From NCBI GenBank assembly GCA_964023205.1, contig OZ026844.1, positions 13,998,790 to 14,062,789 of the forward strand: a DNA stretch of 64,000 nt, given 5' to 3'. Positions 47,900-59,749 of this stretch are shown piece by piece. This stretch comes from Lutraria lutraria. Taxonomy: Eukaryota; Mollusca; Bivalvia; Venerida; Mactridae. Under the pieces are notes generated by a model, which was not told where the DNA came from, did no database searches, and was given only the letters and a program-made list of their open reading frames with translations. Position numbers and translations under genes: made by a program. Numbering within the stretch: the stretch's first letter is position 1; each line of letters begins with the position of its first letter.

Positions 47900-47946
47900 T
47901 TATGTGATCCATGATTGGAGAATAAATCTATCTTATCTTATCTTAG
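47900..47946 (+). repeat. LINE-like 3' tail (AATAAA plus TATCT repeats)
   Basis: 'ggagaataaatctatcttat' followed by further ttatct steps is a typical short-repeat tail of a non-LTR element. The preceding ~120 bp may be its 3' UTR, and no ORF remains. Confidence 0.4.
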
Positions 47947-47969
47947 TCAGATCCCCTGTAGAGGTTTTT

Positions 47970-48422
47970 AACTTCATTAGCTCAACTATTCGAAGAATAG
48001 TGGCTGTCCTACTCTTGCGTCGGCATTGGCTTTACACTATGATTGAAGTTTTGCGTGCAACTTCTTGTTAAATTATATCTCAGCAACCACTAAAGGTATT
48101 TGCTTGTAACTTGACACACATGTCTTTAGGATCATCATAGGATGTCACTATCCAAAGCCAATAACTCTAGCATGGACTTTGACTGAATTATGGCCCTTAT
48201 GAACTTAAAGAATTCCTGGTTAAAGTTATGCATGCAAAATCAGTCTTTAAAACTGCTAAAGCTATTCACTTCAAACTTAGACATGTCTATGGGATCATAA
48301 TTGGAGGTCACTATCCATGGCCAATAACTGACTTGGGTTTGAGGATTTGACTGTTTTCTTGGTTACTATCAAGCGCTGAGAATATTCTAGCGTGCTGTCC
48401 AACTGACAGCTCTTGTTTTAGT
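47970..48422 (+). repeat. Interspersed repeat, 'agctcaactattcgaagaat' family
   Basis: Opens 'agctcaactattcgaagaat' and closes 'ctgacagctcttgtttta'. In between, 'aactctagcatggactttga' and 'aaacttagacatgtct'-type phrases recur about every 170 bp. This matches a widespread bivalve repeat style. Confidence 0.65.
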
Positions 48423-49169
48423 AAACCTCTGCCCCTGGTATGTTTAATGATTTATAGTATTGGTACTGCCCAGGAACAATATTTAGGTAAACTGTACACT
48501 GGTATATGATCATAATACTGAATATGCGTATGTTTGATCACAAAACCATCAACAATGCCTAAATCCTGGAAGACTATCATTTTATCTATTATTTTATACA
48601 TGCAAGTTGTCGACGGAATAGTTCAAGTGTGTCGTTTTCAACATAAAATATTACTTTCACATGTTAACCATTGATACATTACCCTCTTGAACCAAATAAA
48701 GGTGCATAAACATACCTGATTTCAAGTAATAAGAATGATACTAAAACTGTGAATAGTTACCTCACTTAGCTTTTGTGATGCAAGTGTGTTGTGTGTGACA
48801 CAGATAGAGGTACGATTCCTCTTTGTGATAGCAATATGTTATGTGTGTGCTATTACCCCACCTAGTATTCTTCAAACAAGTGTGTTGTGTGTGATACAGG
48901 ATGAGGTATGGGTCTCTGGATGTATGCCGTGTATGCATAATTTAAATAGCGAGATACGCTAAATATCAAATGATCTTAAAACTAAGGGTTTCATTTTTTA
49001 TAAGGCCATAGTATTGTAAACTGCATATCCCTTCAAATGAGGGAAGACCTCTATGTGTAGGTACAGAAGAAGATACCTCTCAGTGTTGGTTAGACCAGTA
49101 TGTGTGTGTGTGCGTGCGTGCGTGCGTATGTCAACAATTGCTTTAAACAACATCTCCTTCTTAACCAGT
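48423..49169. other. No gene; short GT/GC simple repeat
   Basis: A (tg)n/(tgcg)n run lies at about 49099-49128. Two similar ~65-bp stretches around 'gtgttgtgtgtga' occur at 48785 and 48880. Confidence 0.4.
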
Positions 49170-49405
49170 TGGCCAATTTCAACAAAACTTTACATGAATG
49201 TTCCTTGCATGAATCTCTACCAAATTTCTACCCCAAAAAATTATGTTTATTAAAAACTCTGGTTGCCATGGCAACAAATAGGAAAAACTTAAAAAATCTT
49301 CTTGTCCAAAACCACAGGGCCTAAAGCTTAGATATTTGGTGTGTCGCATTGTCTAGTGGACCTCTACCAAGTTTGTTCAAATTATTGCCCTAGGGTCAAA
49401 ATTGT
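49170..49405 (+). repeat. Partial 'ttgccctagggtcaaaatt' repeat copy
   Basis: Matches the part of the 42440-42965 family with 'gtctagt(g/a)ga(c/a)ctct' and 'tgccc(t/g)agggtcaaaatt', and stops abruptly where gypsy integrase sequence begins. Confidence 0.55.
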
Positions 49406-49406
49406 C

Positions 49407-49960
49407 TTCATAGTGATTTCTGCAGGACTGTTCCCCGAGGCATCACCTAGGGATGATGTAACATGAGCAGAATCATACTGTCTTGAGAATGACTTAAATT
49501 CTTCTGAGCTATATTGAGAACCATTATCACTATGTACCGTTTCTGGTATACCATGTCTACTAAAATAACCTTTCAATTTATCAATTACTGATTGACCTTG
49601 TATTGTTCAGCTAACAGGACATATTCTGAGTTATTCCAATAAAACAAATCAGTAGCGCAGCTTTGCAATGGCCTATCTGGAATTTTGTTTGGAACTAATG
49701 GTTCCTTAGTATTCAAACATCTATGTTCAATACAAATTGGGCATTTTTTTAACAACAGATTTGATATCTGACCACACGTTAGGCCAAAATAATACATCTT
49801 GGGCACGCTGAGTGCATTTCTGGATACCTAAATGAGTATCATGAATTTTCTCTAACAAAAGATGTCGGATAGATTCTGGAATCAAAATTTTCGTACCCTT
49901 TAAGATAATGCCGTCAACTACAGAAAGTTCATCTCTGTAGTTCAGAATATAAGTAGTTGA
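49407..49960 (-). pseudogene. Ty3/gypsy integrase fragment, frameshifted and deleted
   Basis: Reading leftward from 49960: VVDGIILKGTKILIPES, then the zinc-binding region IHDTHLGIQKCTQRAQDVLF and KKCPICIEHRC, then PDRPLQSCATDLFYW. The frame shifts at a run of seven A (about 49749). After YVLLAEQY the sequence jumps to QGQSVIDKLKGYFSRHGIPE, VHSDNGSQYSSEEFKSF and GNSPAE. The segment with the first catalytic Asp is deleted; the second (SDNG) and the Glu (PAE) remain. No LTRs are visible, so it is a dead fragment. Confidence 0.8.
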
Positions 49961-50358
49961 AAACTTTCAGAATCATGCTGAAAACTTTAAGCATGATGCT
50001 GGGTTGTGCAAATAAAATCCTGAATCATGCTGAAAGTTTACTTTTGACACTTCCGCGCGTAAAACAATAATTAGCATAATGCAGGATTAATTTGCAGGAC
50101 TCAGGGTCATGTAAAATATCTTTGGCCTTTGACGTACTAATTTAACCAATCAGAATTATTTTACTTTATCAGCTTGTTCGCTATGTGTACGGTATGAAGT
50201 CACATGTTCAATTAATTTCAATAAACCGATGATACGTGCATACCTGTCATAAAATAGTTGTAAAAATAAACATGATTGTCTTACATCTATTGTAATGTAT
50301 GTCAATGTAACTATGTTGTATATATGTTCAAATAGGCTTCTGGCATAATGAATTTGAA
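49961..50358. other. Short repeated 'aatcatgctgaaa' motif, otherwise nothing
   Basis: 'atcatgctgaaa' occurs at about 49972 and 50032 with an inverted 'ctttcagcatgat'-type relation nearby. No gene. Confidence 0.4.
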
Positions 50359-51526
50359 ATACCGTATTCCCCCTAATAAACGCTTCCCCCCCTAATAAAC
50401 GCCCTTATTGCCAAAAAAAGTCGTAAGGACTTACCAGCTTTAAGTGTCTGACGTAAAATCCGTTTTTATTAAAGATAAAACACAATTAAATCCACGTTGA
50501 ATAATTGTATTAATCCAAATTAACACGTGAACAATAACTAAAACCTAGCGAAACCGCGTGGTTCTATCACCTTTATACAGTAATGCAGTAGATCTATGGA
50601 CCATTCGTGATGTTTATTAATGAGTTTTATCGGCGATGTTATCCTTACGATACCTAAAGCGAAAGTAGGTTTTCTGAAAATGATTACTTAGGTCATCTGG
50701 TCGATCTAAAACTACAACGCGCATTTTCATTAATCCGTTATTTACGTGCTTATTTGTACAGATCAACATAAACAAGCACTAACTGTGAAAAATAAGGGTA
50801 AGACCAAGTGCAATATATGCCTCGCGGCAATCTCATTTGTTAGAGGTGCGAAGTTGGCGATTCAAATCGCAATCAGGATTAACAATCATATCTGACACGC
50901 GACTTCCACAATTGATTTTTGAATGACTTAACGCCATCGACAAAATGTCCGAGGACATATATAAACCAGTCTATTAAACTATTCCGGAGGTTAAAATTGC
51001 AATTTATACACTTTCGCCACTCGTAAAAAAATCCATCTGTAAAAAAGTTAATGTCCATCACTTTCACAGTGTTTGCCTATTTCTTCCGCAAATTTAACGA
51101 CTTTAACGTGTAAGATTGTTTACCCCTCGACTCCATGAAAGCTAATTGACTTAATTGACATGTACATAAAAACTTACACATTGGCGAGATTACGTCAGAG
51201 GAGATTACGTCAGACACGCGGTAAAGATAAAACGGTTACTCTGCAGCGACAGCGTGTTATTGATTTTTGACATGTAGTTTAACTAGTGCAACTGACTACA
51301 TTATTTATCGTAGTAAAGTGCGCCGGGAATGACCGTTGATTAATATTGCATTAACACCGCGATATTTTTCGATGGCAAGTGTTTCAAATTCATTCATTTG
51401 ATCTCCGGAAAATCTTTGGATACGGTATTCCAGAATTTTTTTTTTTGTAAAATAGGATCACAATAAACGCCCCCCTTTTGGAAAATGCATCGCCCCCGGG
51501 GGCGTCTATTCGGGGGAATACGGTAT
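50359..51526. mobile_element. 1.17-kb element with C/G-run terminal inverted repeats
   Basis: Left end ataccgtattccccc(cta)aataaacgc and right end gcgtctattcgggggaatacggtat are inverted counterparts bounded by TA. Just inside each end the 'aataaacgccc(cc)' / 'gggggcgtctatt' motif is repeated. A 62-codon minus-strand frame (50879-51067) has no recognised transposase motif, so the copy looks non-autonomous. Family name not known to me. Confidence 0.7.
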
Positions 51527-51589
51527 AAGTATCTATCATTTAAACCCGAAGTTTATCCATGCGGTGAATGTAAAATGCCATATTATATG

Positions 51590-52680
51590 CCCCCATTACA
51601 CCAGAGCACGTCCGCACCACGCTCGCAAAGTTCCCATCATGTCCTGAAAATTTTGATGGACGTGGCTGGGACAGGGCCAAACTTGAAATAAATGATGCAC
51701 ACAGGTTGTCACTACATCCTTACAACGTCTTTGCCAGGTTCTCACTGCATCTATCCCGTTCCCAGTAAGTTCATTACATGTGCAGCTTCCCGTTGTCACC
51801 AGGTCTATTGCGTTTATACTACGTCCCAATTACGAGCTCACTACGTCCATGCAGACTGAACTGCGCTCTCCCTAGGTCCCAATAACGTCCTCATTGCATT
51901 CACTAGATCCATATGTATACTGTACCATGTGTCTATTTATCTTAACTGGTCATGATGGCGGAACAGAAGTCTTCTTTCTGCTGATAGCCATGCACTAACA
52001 CAACATAATCTAGGTTGCTTCATGTTCTTTTTCTCCTATTTCTAATTTAGAAAATGGCAATTTGAGCATCCAAAATGGCTTGCTGTCCTGGTACCACAAC
52101 AAATTGCATTCATTTGTTAACATATATTTGACTTGAAATGAAAGAATGGGGTATGAATCCAGTATTTATACCAATTGCTCAGAACCTGACAGGAACGTAC
52201 TGGTCACCTGTTGCAAACGTACTAAAGACGTGATGGAACAAAATTACAACCTAGTGCAGTCTTCTGAAACGTGATGTGGACGTACTATGGTCTTAGTATA
52301 CACCTGGTTGAGACATAGTGAGAACTTCACTGACATAACAAAAGCATAGTAACAACCCAGTGACAAAGCGGTGAAATTCGCTTGCTGTCTTTTCAAGTCC
52401 GCACCATGCTTCTTCTGCATCAATGAAGTTCAAACTAGGTTTTAGTCACATCCCTGTTACGTTCTTACTACGTAAGCACTGCGTTCTAATTTGACCACAT
52501 CCCTGCCATGTTATTTTTTTACATAAAAAATTTCCCACCACGTCCTTCACCTCCACGAAGACCATGCCACGCTTGAACCGGTTCCTACTGCGTCCTCATC
52601 ACATTAATCAGGTTCTTGCCACATCCTGTCAGGACATGGTGGACGTAGTGCAAACGTGGCCCTAGTGTGATGCATGGGGG
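51590..52680. mobile_element. ~1.1-kb element rich in 'acgtcc' motifs, imperfect terminal inverted repeats
   Basis: Left end cccccattacaccagagcac...cgcaccacg and right end, inverted, cccccatgcatcacactagg...gcactacgtcc are similar over ~35 bp. Inside, acgtcc, cgtcct, cacgtcctt and similar hexamers recur dozens of times on both strands, separated by non-repeated spacers. No long ORF. Confidence 0.5.
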
Positions 52681-53534
52681 TATTAATAAGATATTTTCAG
52701 CTGATGTACATTTCTTTTTTCAATAAAATATTGTGTTTATCTGTTGCTGTATTACATGGAAAAACTTAATTGATTTAGAAATCAATATATAATGTGAAAT
52801 GCATTTCATGGAAATAACAACATAACAGAACAGAATCTTTATGAAGACTGGAGAATATATATACATACAATACATACAAACAGTACATGCATGTTCAATA
52901 AATGTTATGACTTAATCAATAGCAATTCAGTACATGTATGTATAATGGAAGAAATATCAGATTGTATGTAGCAAATAAAGTCCAAGTAACATAAAGTGGG
53001 AATCTTGTTATCATATAAGCGATACATAATATGTATACATCTTAATTAAGTACACCATATATTTTGTTCACATTTTAGGTTAAAAGACTTAGTACAAAAA
53101 ATGTTAAAAGACTTAGTACAAAAAATACATAATTTATTAAGAATATTTCATTTCTGTTTGTTTTTCATTTAACAATAGTAACAATTTGTGCATATTAGGT
53201 ATAGTTTGATAGAATTTAGGAATCATTCTAATTATATAGAAAAACAAACATATATGTTTTATAGCAAATATACACATACAAACTATGATGACATAAGACA
53301 TGTATTAACAGAAGAGCACATGATGTTAATATTTGGGATGTTATGATGGTTCAATACTATAAAGGAAATTACTGAATTATAGACAGGTGATGCCATCTCA
53401 TGTTATGAATTTAATGTTGTTGCTAAACTTTATGTACTGTTTTTACATTTAAGGATTTTAAACTCTAATGGAAAATCTAAATTTAGAATTATTTACTTTA
53501 GTTATCAACTTTTCCAAAGGATGTCATTGACTGC
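52681..53534. other. AT-rich stretch, no gene
   Basis: Only a short direct repeat is seen (gttaaaagacttagtacaaa, twice near 53081 and 53103). Confidence 0.45.
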
Positions 53535-53615
53535 CAGTGTTGTAGTGGCGGCAAGATGCTCACTTATGAAGAAAGAGGTCGTGGGTTCAAATCCCGTTCG
53601 GAGCTGTCAATTTTT
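53535..53615 (+). repeat. tRNA-like sequence, probably a SINE head
   Basis: Has a good B box (gggttcaaatcccg at 53583) and a T-arm-like cgtggg/cccgt stem, followed by oligo-T (a Pol III stop). The 5' half (gtagtggcggcaagatgctc) fits a D-arm poorly. Not a credible functional tRNA. Confidence 0.45.
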
Positions 53616-53783
53616 TTAGTATTTTTTTTTCTTGATAGAACATTTTTTCTCAATTAATTAGCTAAGATACCAGAACTTCAGATCTGACACTAAGAGATTT
53701 ATCTGAGCTTAGTAATATCAACTCATGTAGTAACCTAAATCCGTTGACCCAGGATATTACCTATATCTTATTTATGAGCCCTG

Positions 53784-53836
53784 TCCCCCCTTCTCTCTCC
53801 CTCTCCTTGTCCCCCCTCTCTCTCTCTCTCTCCCTT
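53784..53836 (+). repeat. CT-rich microsatellite
   Basis: Imperfect (CT)n interspersed with CCCCCC runs. Confidence 0.8.
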
Positions 53837-54959
53837 TATATGCATGCATATTTCTCTTTTGCACATACTCTTATACATTTTTGAACTCTCACTCATCATA
53901 TTGTTTGTTTGTATGTTTGCCATGTTTATTCCTGTGTTAATGTCTTCATCACATTAGAGCAAGCTCAATGTAAAGTTATTACCATCCGCCTAAGGAGAAG
54001 AATTCTATAAGACTTTGTCTTTCGTTCTAATCCTTTCCTTATATAATATATATATGTTTTGTTTTATCATGTACCTGTGAATGACTTGGAATAAATATGT
54101 TTAAACTAAGATATCAAAGGGAAAGAATGCTTGTGTTTAAAAATAGGAAAAAATGTACATACAAGATAGTTTAAAACAATTTAAAAAAAACGACCATCAA
54201 ATTCAAATTGTTATAGCCGAAAATCTAGACGGTGAAAGTGTTTTATATTTTCACATCTTGTTTATACATCTTTGAAGATGTTTTTGATTCTTATAGAATG
54301 CCCAGACAGGGGCACTGGTAATAGCTGTTTGAGCAAATGTGCAATTTTTGCTTCTGTGAAAATGGGAGTCTTTGTTGCTAAAAGCCACTTTGTTAAATGT
54401 ATGGGTCCAAAATGTAAACAAAAAATCAATTCTACAAAAACTTATTTCATATGAATGGGGTGTGGCACTACAAATAAAATGGGACAGTGAAATTTGCTAA
54501 AATTTAAAAATAAACGTCTTACAGTTTCTAAAAAGGAATAAAAGTAATAAAAGACCTGGAGGTGCACATTACAGTCTGAAATCCTTAATAGCTGCACTTC
54601 TTAATTTCGTTTTAAAAGATATTTCTTTCATACGTGCCCTTGTTCGCTCTGATGTTTTTCTAGGTATATGTCTCCATCATTGTAATTGAAACTTCCCTAA
54701 ACCCTTCAAAATTATTGATATGTTATGATGATATAATATGCAGACCTATTAAAATCTCTGATGTGTACACTTTTTTCAATGTAAACAAAGCGGAGTGATA
54801 AACAAATCGTACAGAGGACAAAGTCATTTTTGGTATAGTTCCGCTATTTTACTGATGGGATTCGTATAAAGATTTATAATAAAGATCTTTACCAAGGGGA
54901 GTTGCACATATATCACAGGTTTTACTGTTGAGTGATTTTTAACGAAGTTGTGGCCCTTT
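53837..54959. other. No supported gene
   Basis: A 50-codon Cys-containing frame follows a possible acceptor at 54297 (CPDRGTGNSCLSKCAIF...). It has no partner exon in phase and no family match, so it is not called. Confidence 0.4.
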
Positions 54960-55945
54960 CTAGCTTACATGTCACAAAGTGACAAGGTCCGGCGTCATGT
55001 GTCTCCAAACTTAATTTTAGCAAAACTGGATTAGAACGTTTATATCAACAAAATCTCGCACGAGTTCGATATTGGGCCATTTGGGGTCAAAAAGTAGGTC
55101 ACCAGGGCCAAATAAGGGAAAACCTTGTGAACACTGTACAAATCACTGTTTTGATTGGATATTCAAGAAACTAGTTTGATAATGGGTCATTTCCGGTAAA
55201 AAACTAGGTCACTAGGGCAAATTGCTGGAAAAACTTGTGAACACTCTAGAAGTCACTGTTTTGATTGGATGATCATGAAAGATGACCTTGTCAGCATAAT
55301 ATCTTGGACAAGTTCGAACATAGGTCATCTTGGGTAAAAAACCAGGTTGCTAGGTCAAATCTTATGAAAAACCATGTTAACACTAGATTTCACAGTTATA
55401 ATTGGATCTTCACCAAACTTTGTCAAATTGTTTGTTTTAATGATGTAACAGTCGAGTACAAATATGGGTCATCTGGTGTCAATAACTAGGTCACCAGGTC
55501 AAATCTAAGGAAAACTTTGTTAACACTGTAGATGTCACAGTTTTGATTGGATCTTCACCAAACCATATCAGAATGTTTGCCTAAATAATATGTGGGTCAA
55601 GGATGATCATGGGTCAGTCGGGGTCAAAAACTGGATCACCAGGTCAAATCTTAGGTAAAAGTCTTGTAAAAGCTCTAAATTGCATGGTTTTAATTGGATC
55701 TTGGCCAAACCTTGTCAGATTGTTTCTTTTAATGGTATTAAGGACAAGTCCAAAATATGGGTCACCTTGGGTCAAAAACTAGGTCACAAGGTCAAATCTT
55801 AGGAAAACCTTATTAACTCTGTAGATGACAAATTTTGATTGTATCTTCACCAAACATTGTCAGAATGTTTGCCTTAATGATATGTAAGGTGAATTTGAAC
55901 ATGGGTCATCTGGGGTCAAAAACTAAAACAAGGCCACAAGGTCAA
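54960..55945 (+). repeat. Interspersed repeat, long copy of the 'aaactaggtcac' family
   Basis: About seven imperfect units. The phrase aa(c/g)taggtcac or equivalent occurs near 55092, 55202, 55338, 55483, 55627, 55780 and 55917 (about 110-155 bp apart), each with 'gattggat(c)ttcaccaaac'. It opens with 'gtggccctttctagcttaca'. Confidence 0.75.
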
Positions 55946-56940
55946 ATCTGATTTGTCGTAAAATCGCGCTAAACCACGGCGATTTCAAATTTGGCCGTCG
56001 CGTTCATTGCGACAATTATCTATGGTGACCGTCACCAACCACTGAAGGGCAATAATTCGCAGTGGATTGCAGCGACGATCGCTCAACCCGGTGATACGTG
56101 ATGTCGCCTCTTTAGCTAACTCAAAACTTACAAATTTCTTGTCAATAACAGTGTTATTCACACACTATCTAATTGCGCTTTTGTGAACAAATTGTTACCT
56201 GATATGTGCAGAAAATTAGCATTGACATAAATTATAATCAACGAGTGTTGAGAACTTAATAGTTTTCAGCTTTCGTATATTATTTTGCATGAAATAATAT
56301 TACATGCAAACAGTGGACTGGTTTTATTGATGAGAGCACTGAGCTACATAGGTAAAATGAGAGACTGCGACTTTTAATGATTCTCGCCCTGGTACTGGAT
56401 ATATAAAACACTAAAAATAGACATATAAATCTCGCCCTGTACTTAACGCTGCATATGTAAAACATGGCTACACAGTTTACAAATTTGCTTAGCAATTCGC
56501 CGGTTTTTCTACATATTAACTTCAAGAATGGGATTTCCTACTTGATACAATTTTATCAGATGCCTGGATTTCTGTTGGTCTTGGCCGACAAATTTACTAA
56601 GTGGTTAATCCTGAATTATCTTACCATGTGACTGTTTTCGGAAAATGAACGGTCAACAGAAAGCGAAAGTAGAAGAAAGATTTACAAAAAATATCATTTT
56701 AGCTACTTGAGTGTCAGCTTTAGACATTCGCGAATCACCATGATCATTAGCGATCAAAGATTACCATCTGATAAAAAGTCTTAAAACGCAATGAATAGCG
56801 ACATTGAGGTGATTCGCGTTTTTTTTCAAGATCCATTTCGTGAAGAAAATCGCCACTACAGGTGATAAATTGCCGATTATGTACGCGGGGGAAACGTGAT
56901 TTTTGGACAAATCACTCGAACCGTACTGTATGTCAGTAGT
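55946..56940. other. No gene; repeat-like
   Basis: A GC-richer stretch (55970-56100) with 'gcgacaattatctatggtga' is followed by A/T-rich sequence. Inverted phrases around 'gattcgcg(a/t)' occur at about 56730 and 56815. Nothing coding is supported. Confidence 0.4.
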
Positions 56941-57226
56941 TATGTTCAATTATATTCACTGAAACAGAATTTAATACATTATTTTTTGTACGATGTTTTA
57001 CCCGAGTAACATGAATCATTTTTATGTTAAAATGCATTACTGGTGGAAAGAAATACAAAACATCGCTGTTTAGCCAAAGAAGCAAATATCTGTGGATGTC
57101 CATGGACATCCATTTACTTATTAATATATAAGAAGTTTTGTTCAATTCTATTCTCTAAAACTATATTTAAAATGTTCATATTATTTTAAAATAATTGTTT
57201 TTCCCAAGTACATGAAGCATTTAAAA
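56941..57226 (+). repeat. Left copy of a repeated 'ggatgtccatggacatcc' unit
   Basis: This segment ends in the palindrome ggatgtccatggacatcc (about 57093-57110). A related segment ends in ggatgtccgagggcatcc near 57410-57427, sharing 'actggtggaaag', 'tttagyca-aagc' and 'atccgtggatgtcc'-type phrases. A further 'ttggatgtccgcggacattt' lies near 58160. Confidence 0.5.
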
Positions 57227-57339
57227 ACGTTTTCGGTCGTTCGCCACATTTTTCACATAGAATATAGGAAAAATTAAAACTGATCAATGAATTTTTCTTA
57301 TATGTCTATGTGAAAAATATAGCGAATTACTGAAAACGT
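57227..57339. repeat. Foldback element, ~113 bp
   Basis: acgttttc...tcgttcgc...atttttcacatagaatatag pairs with tatgtctatgtgaaaaatat...agcgaattactgaaaacgt. Both arms are about 45 bp with small mismatches around a ~15-bp loop. It would form a long hairpin. Confidence 0.7.
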
Positions 57340-58318
57340 CGTGAAATGAATATAACTGGTGGAAAGGTGTACAAAAATATTCGCTTTTTAGTCAAAGCGA
57401 ATATCCGTGGATGTCCGAGGGCATCCGTTCACTATCGAAATGGTAACCGGGTAACTTGGCAGATAACTTGTACCTTATATCCATTCTCTTATACAGCATT
57501 TTGGGGTAAATATGCCACATGTCTGTTCAATAAATACTTGAAAATAAGCATAATGTTTATAATTCAAATATTAAATACTGTAGAACTGGTTTTATTCACG
57601 TTAGTTTTATTTTCACTAATATTCGCGAATCGAGTTCCTCGCGAGTTCATAAATGTCGCGAATAATTGCTGAGTTTTATATATTTGAAAATGGGCATGTC
57701 GAAAAAACGCAACTTAAGTCAGTACTAGTATTTTATCGTAGACTAATCATTTTAGTTAATCTAATGAAAGCAATATATTTAAACAATAAACATATACCTT
57801 TAATGTTTGCAATCTAATTTTTTTGATAATATTGCTTTTACTAAACTATCGTTTGTTGAACAATTTTGGACTTCGTTTTAACATAATAGTAACAGTTTTT
57901 CACACTTATCTACCGTTTGTAAAACATATCTTCCACAACAATCCCAAACTATTATCAATCTATTGTTATTATACTTTATTAGATATAAAACACTGCATGA
58001 CAACTTTAATGTCAAACAGATCGCGTGTGACACACAAATATCAAAGCAACGACAGCATGTCCTCGCGAAATTAAAGCGTTCTACAGTATGTTAAAAACAT
58101 TAATAATGAACATTATTGACCATAACTCCATAAATAAATAAATGAATATGGATGTCTGTTGGATGTCCGCGGACATTTGGATGTTCATATTTATTTCTGT
58201 CGTACGTTTTCGCAAGTGTTTTTTTATATCTTCTTTCATGACAATTTCCTTAACTTTAGTCTTAGTGGACAGTGGTCCTCCTCATGAGATGCTTCTAGTT
58301 TTTGTAATAAAAATAATA
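57340..58318. other. No supported gene
   Basis: Frames at 57346-57672 and 57823-58074 are open by chance in AT-rich DNA and lack domains. The phrase 'cgcgaat' (or inverse) is repeated in 57620-57660. Confidence 0.4.
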
Positions 58319-58391
58319 TACCCGACACAGGGCTCAATCTAGCGACCTACTGCTTGCAAGTCAGATGCTCTACCAACTGAGTTAATTCGGC
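58319..58391 (-). tRNA. tRNA-Ala(TGC)-like sequence, probably pseudogene or SINE head
   Basis: Minus strand: gccgaattaactcagttggt...ctgacttgcaagcag...tcggg. It has the length and arm layout of a 73-nt tRNA with anticodon TGC, but the T arm is degenerate (ctagattgagccct instead of a standard GGTTCRA box). It is very similar to the copy at 59750-59822. The similarity continues past the 3' end (gta(t/c)attattttYat), which suggests a retroposed family rather than two tRNA genes. Confidence 0.45.
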
Positions 58392-59050
58392 TGCTGTATA
58401 GCCCAGCCATTTTATAAATATGATATACCACACAGTTACATTTTCAACATGTATGTCACAAGGCTCGCATTACTTACTTCATTAATGAAATTGGAAGGGC
58501 CATCCTCTCTGTCTTACAATGAAAAAACATTTGGCTGGTTTAAAACAGGCTTCTGTACTGATATGAGCATAAATTATTCTGACATACCTTTTCTGAAAGG
58601 TGCATTTATGCTTTGTTTCTTGTCAGGTATGTTTGTATGGAACCATAAGTTGGAATCTAATTCATTTATGCTTCACATATAATGGAACAGTTTATTTATG
58701 TATACATACTTAATTAGTTTAATATTGTATGAACTAACTGTAATATAATATTGACCAAGCCTTACTTATTCGGCTTTTTGGTTGGTCTGATTTCTTGAAC
58801 GAATAAGGAAGGGCCATCCTCTCAGCCTGCATGGGACAGGGCCAAATCTAAAAAGTGTCTCGCTGTCACAAACAGTCTAATTAGTTGGACTAAATAGTGA
58901 CCCTCATCTTGTTACTTACTATCCAAATATTCTTACAGCCATGTATTTCTAACCCGACACCTACATAATGTTACATTTTGTATCTAGTTTGGTTATTTGT
59001 TCTGTTCATACATTAACTTTGACAAATATCCCTTTATCACAAATTAGAAA
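58392..59050. other. Segment with paired 'agggccatcctctc' phrases
   Basis: 'ggaagggccatcctctc' is at about 58494 and again near 58807. A 77-codon frame (58449-58682) starts between them and has no recognised motif. 'gcctgcatgggacagggcca' is repeat-like. Confidence 0.4.
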
Positions 59051-59212
59051 TACAGTACAACCTCTCCAGAGTGGCCCTCTGTAGAGCAACAACCTCTCTA
59101 TAACAACACCTTCAAAAAATTTCCTTAAGCTGACATTTACTATAAATTAAACCTCTGAACAATGGCCAATATTTGCAGCTCCCACAGGGTGTGGCGCTGA
59201 GGTTGTACTGTA
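59051..59212. mobile_element. MITE, TACAGTACAACCTC family, well-preserved copy
   Basis: tacagtacaacctc...gaggttgtactgta form perfect 14-bp terminal inverted repeats ending in TA. Interior 'ccctctgtagagcaacaacc' and 'cccacagggtgtggcgctga' correspond to the copy at 11023-11206. Non-coding; TA-targeted. Confidence 0.8.
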
Positions 59213-59312
59213 TTGCAGACTTATATTATAATCGTTAGTACAATTTTACTCTAGCTTGATTGTATTGCAGACTTATATTATAATCATTAGTACAATTTTA
59301 CTCTAGCTTATT
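59211..59312 (+). repeat. 52-bp tandem duplication
   Basis: tattgcagacttatattataatc...gtacaattttactctagctt occurs twice in succession with a single clear substitution (atcg to atca). It begins at the right end of the MITE. Confidence 0.85.
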
Positions 59313-59749
59313 TGGAGTTAACCTACCTACTCACCAAATAGGTCCTACATATCTAATTTGTTTTGGTCTCTAGGATTATTATGTTAAGACTTACTTCCTT
59401 TGAAAATTTTGGCAGTTAAAGAGGCAGGACATGGATTTATTTTGGTGACAGGCTTTATAAATATGAAAATGCAAATAAAGAACTCGTCAGTCGAGAACAT
59501 CTTAAAAACGCCAAATTTTACACTCGCAGAAATAAAGACATACTGAGTTGATCAGTTGATTAATAGTACCAGTCCTTTAGGAAGTGAATATATATAGTTA
59601 CTACCTATTTTGTCACATAAATTGTTAAATCTGGTTTAGAGGCAAAGGTATCAAAAAATAAGTTATATGTAAAACATTATGTATTTGGCCTTCCTTATTC
59701 AACATACTGTAACAATATTGGTGTAAATTAATTCACTGTGAATTGACCA

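Noticed and set aside
53535..53615. tRNA gene
   Set aside because: Only the T arm and B box are convincing; the D and anticodon arms do not fold.
54272..54454. Small Cys-containing frame (ECPDRGTGNSCLSKC...)
   Set aside because: Possible exon by splice signals, but isolated, with no phase partner and no family match.
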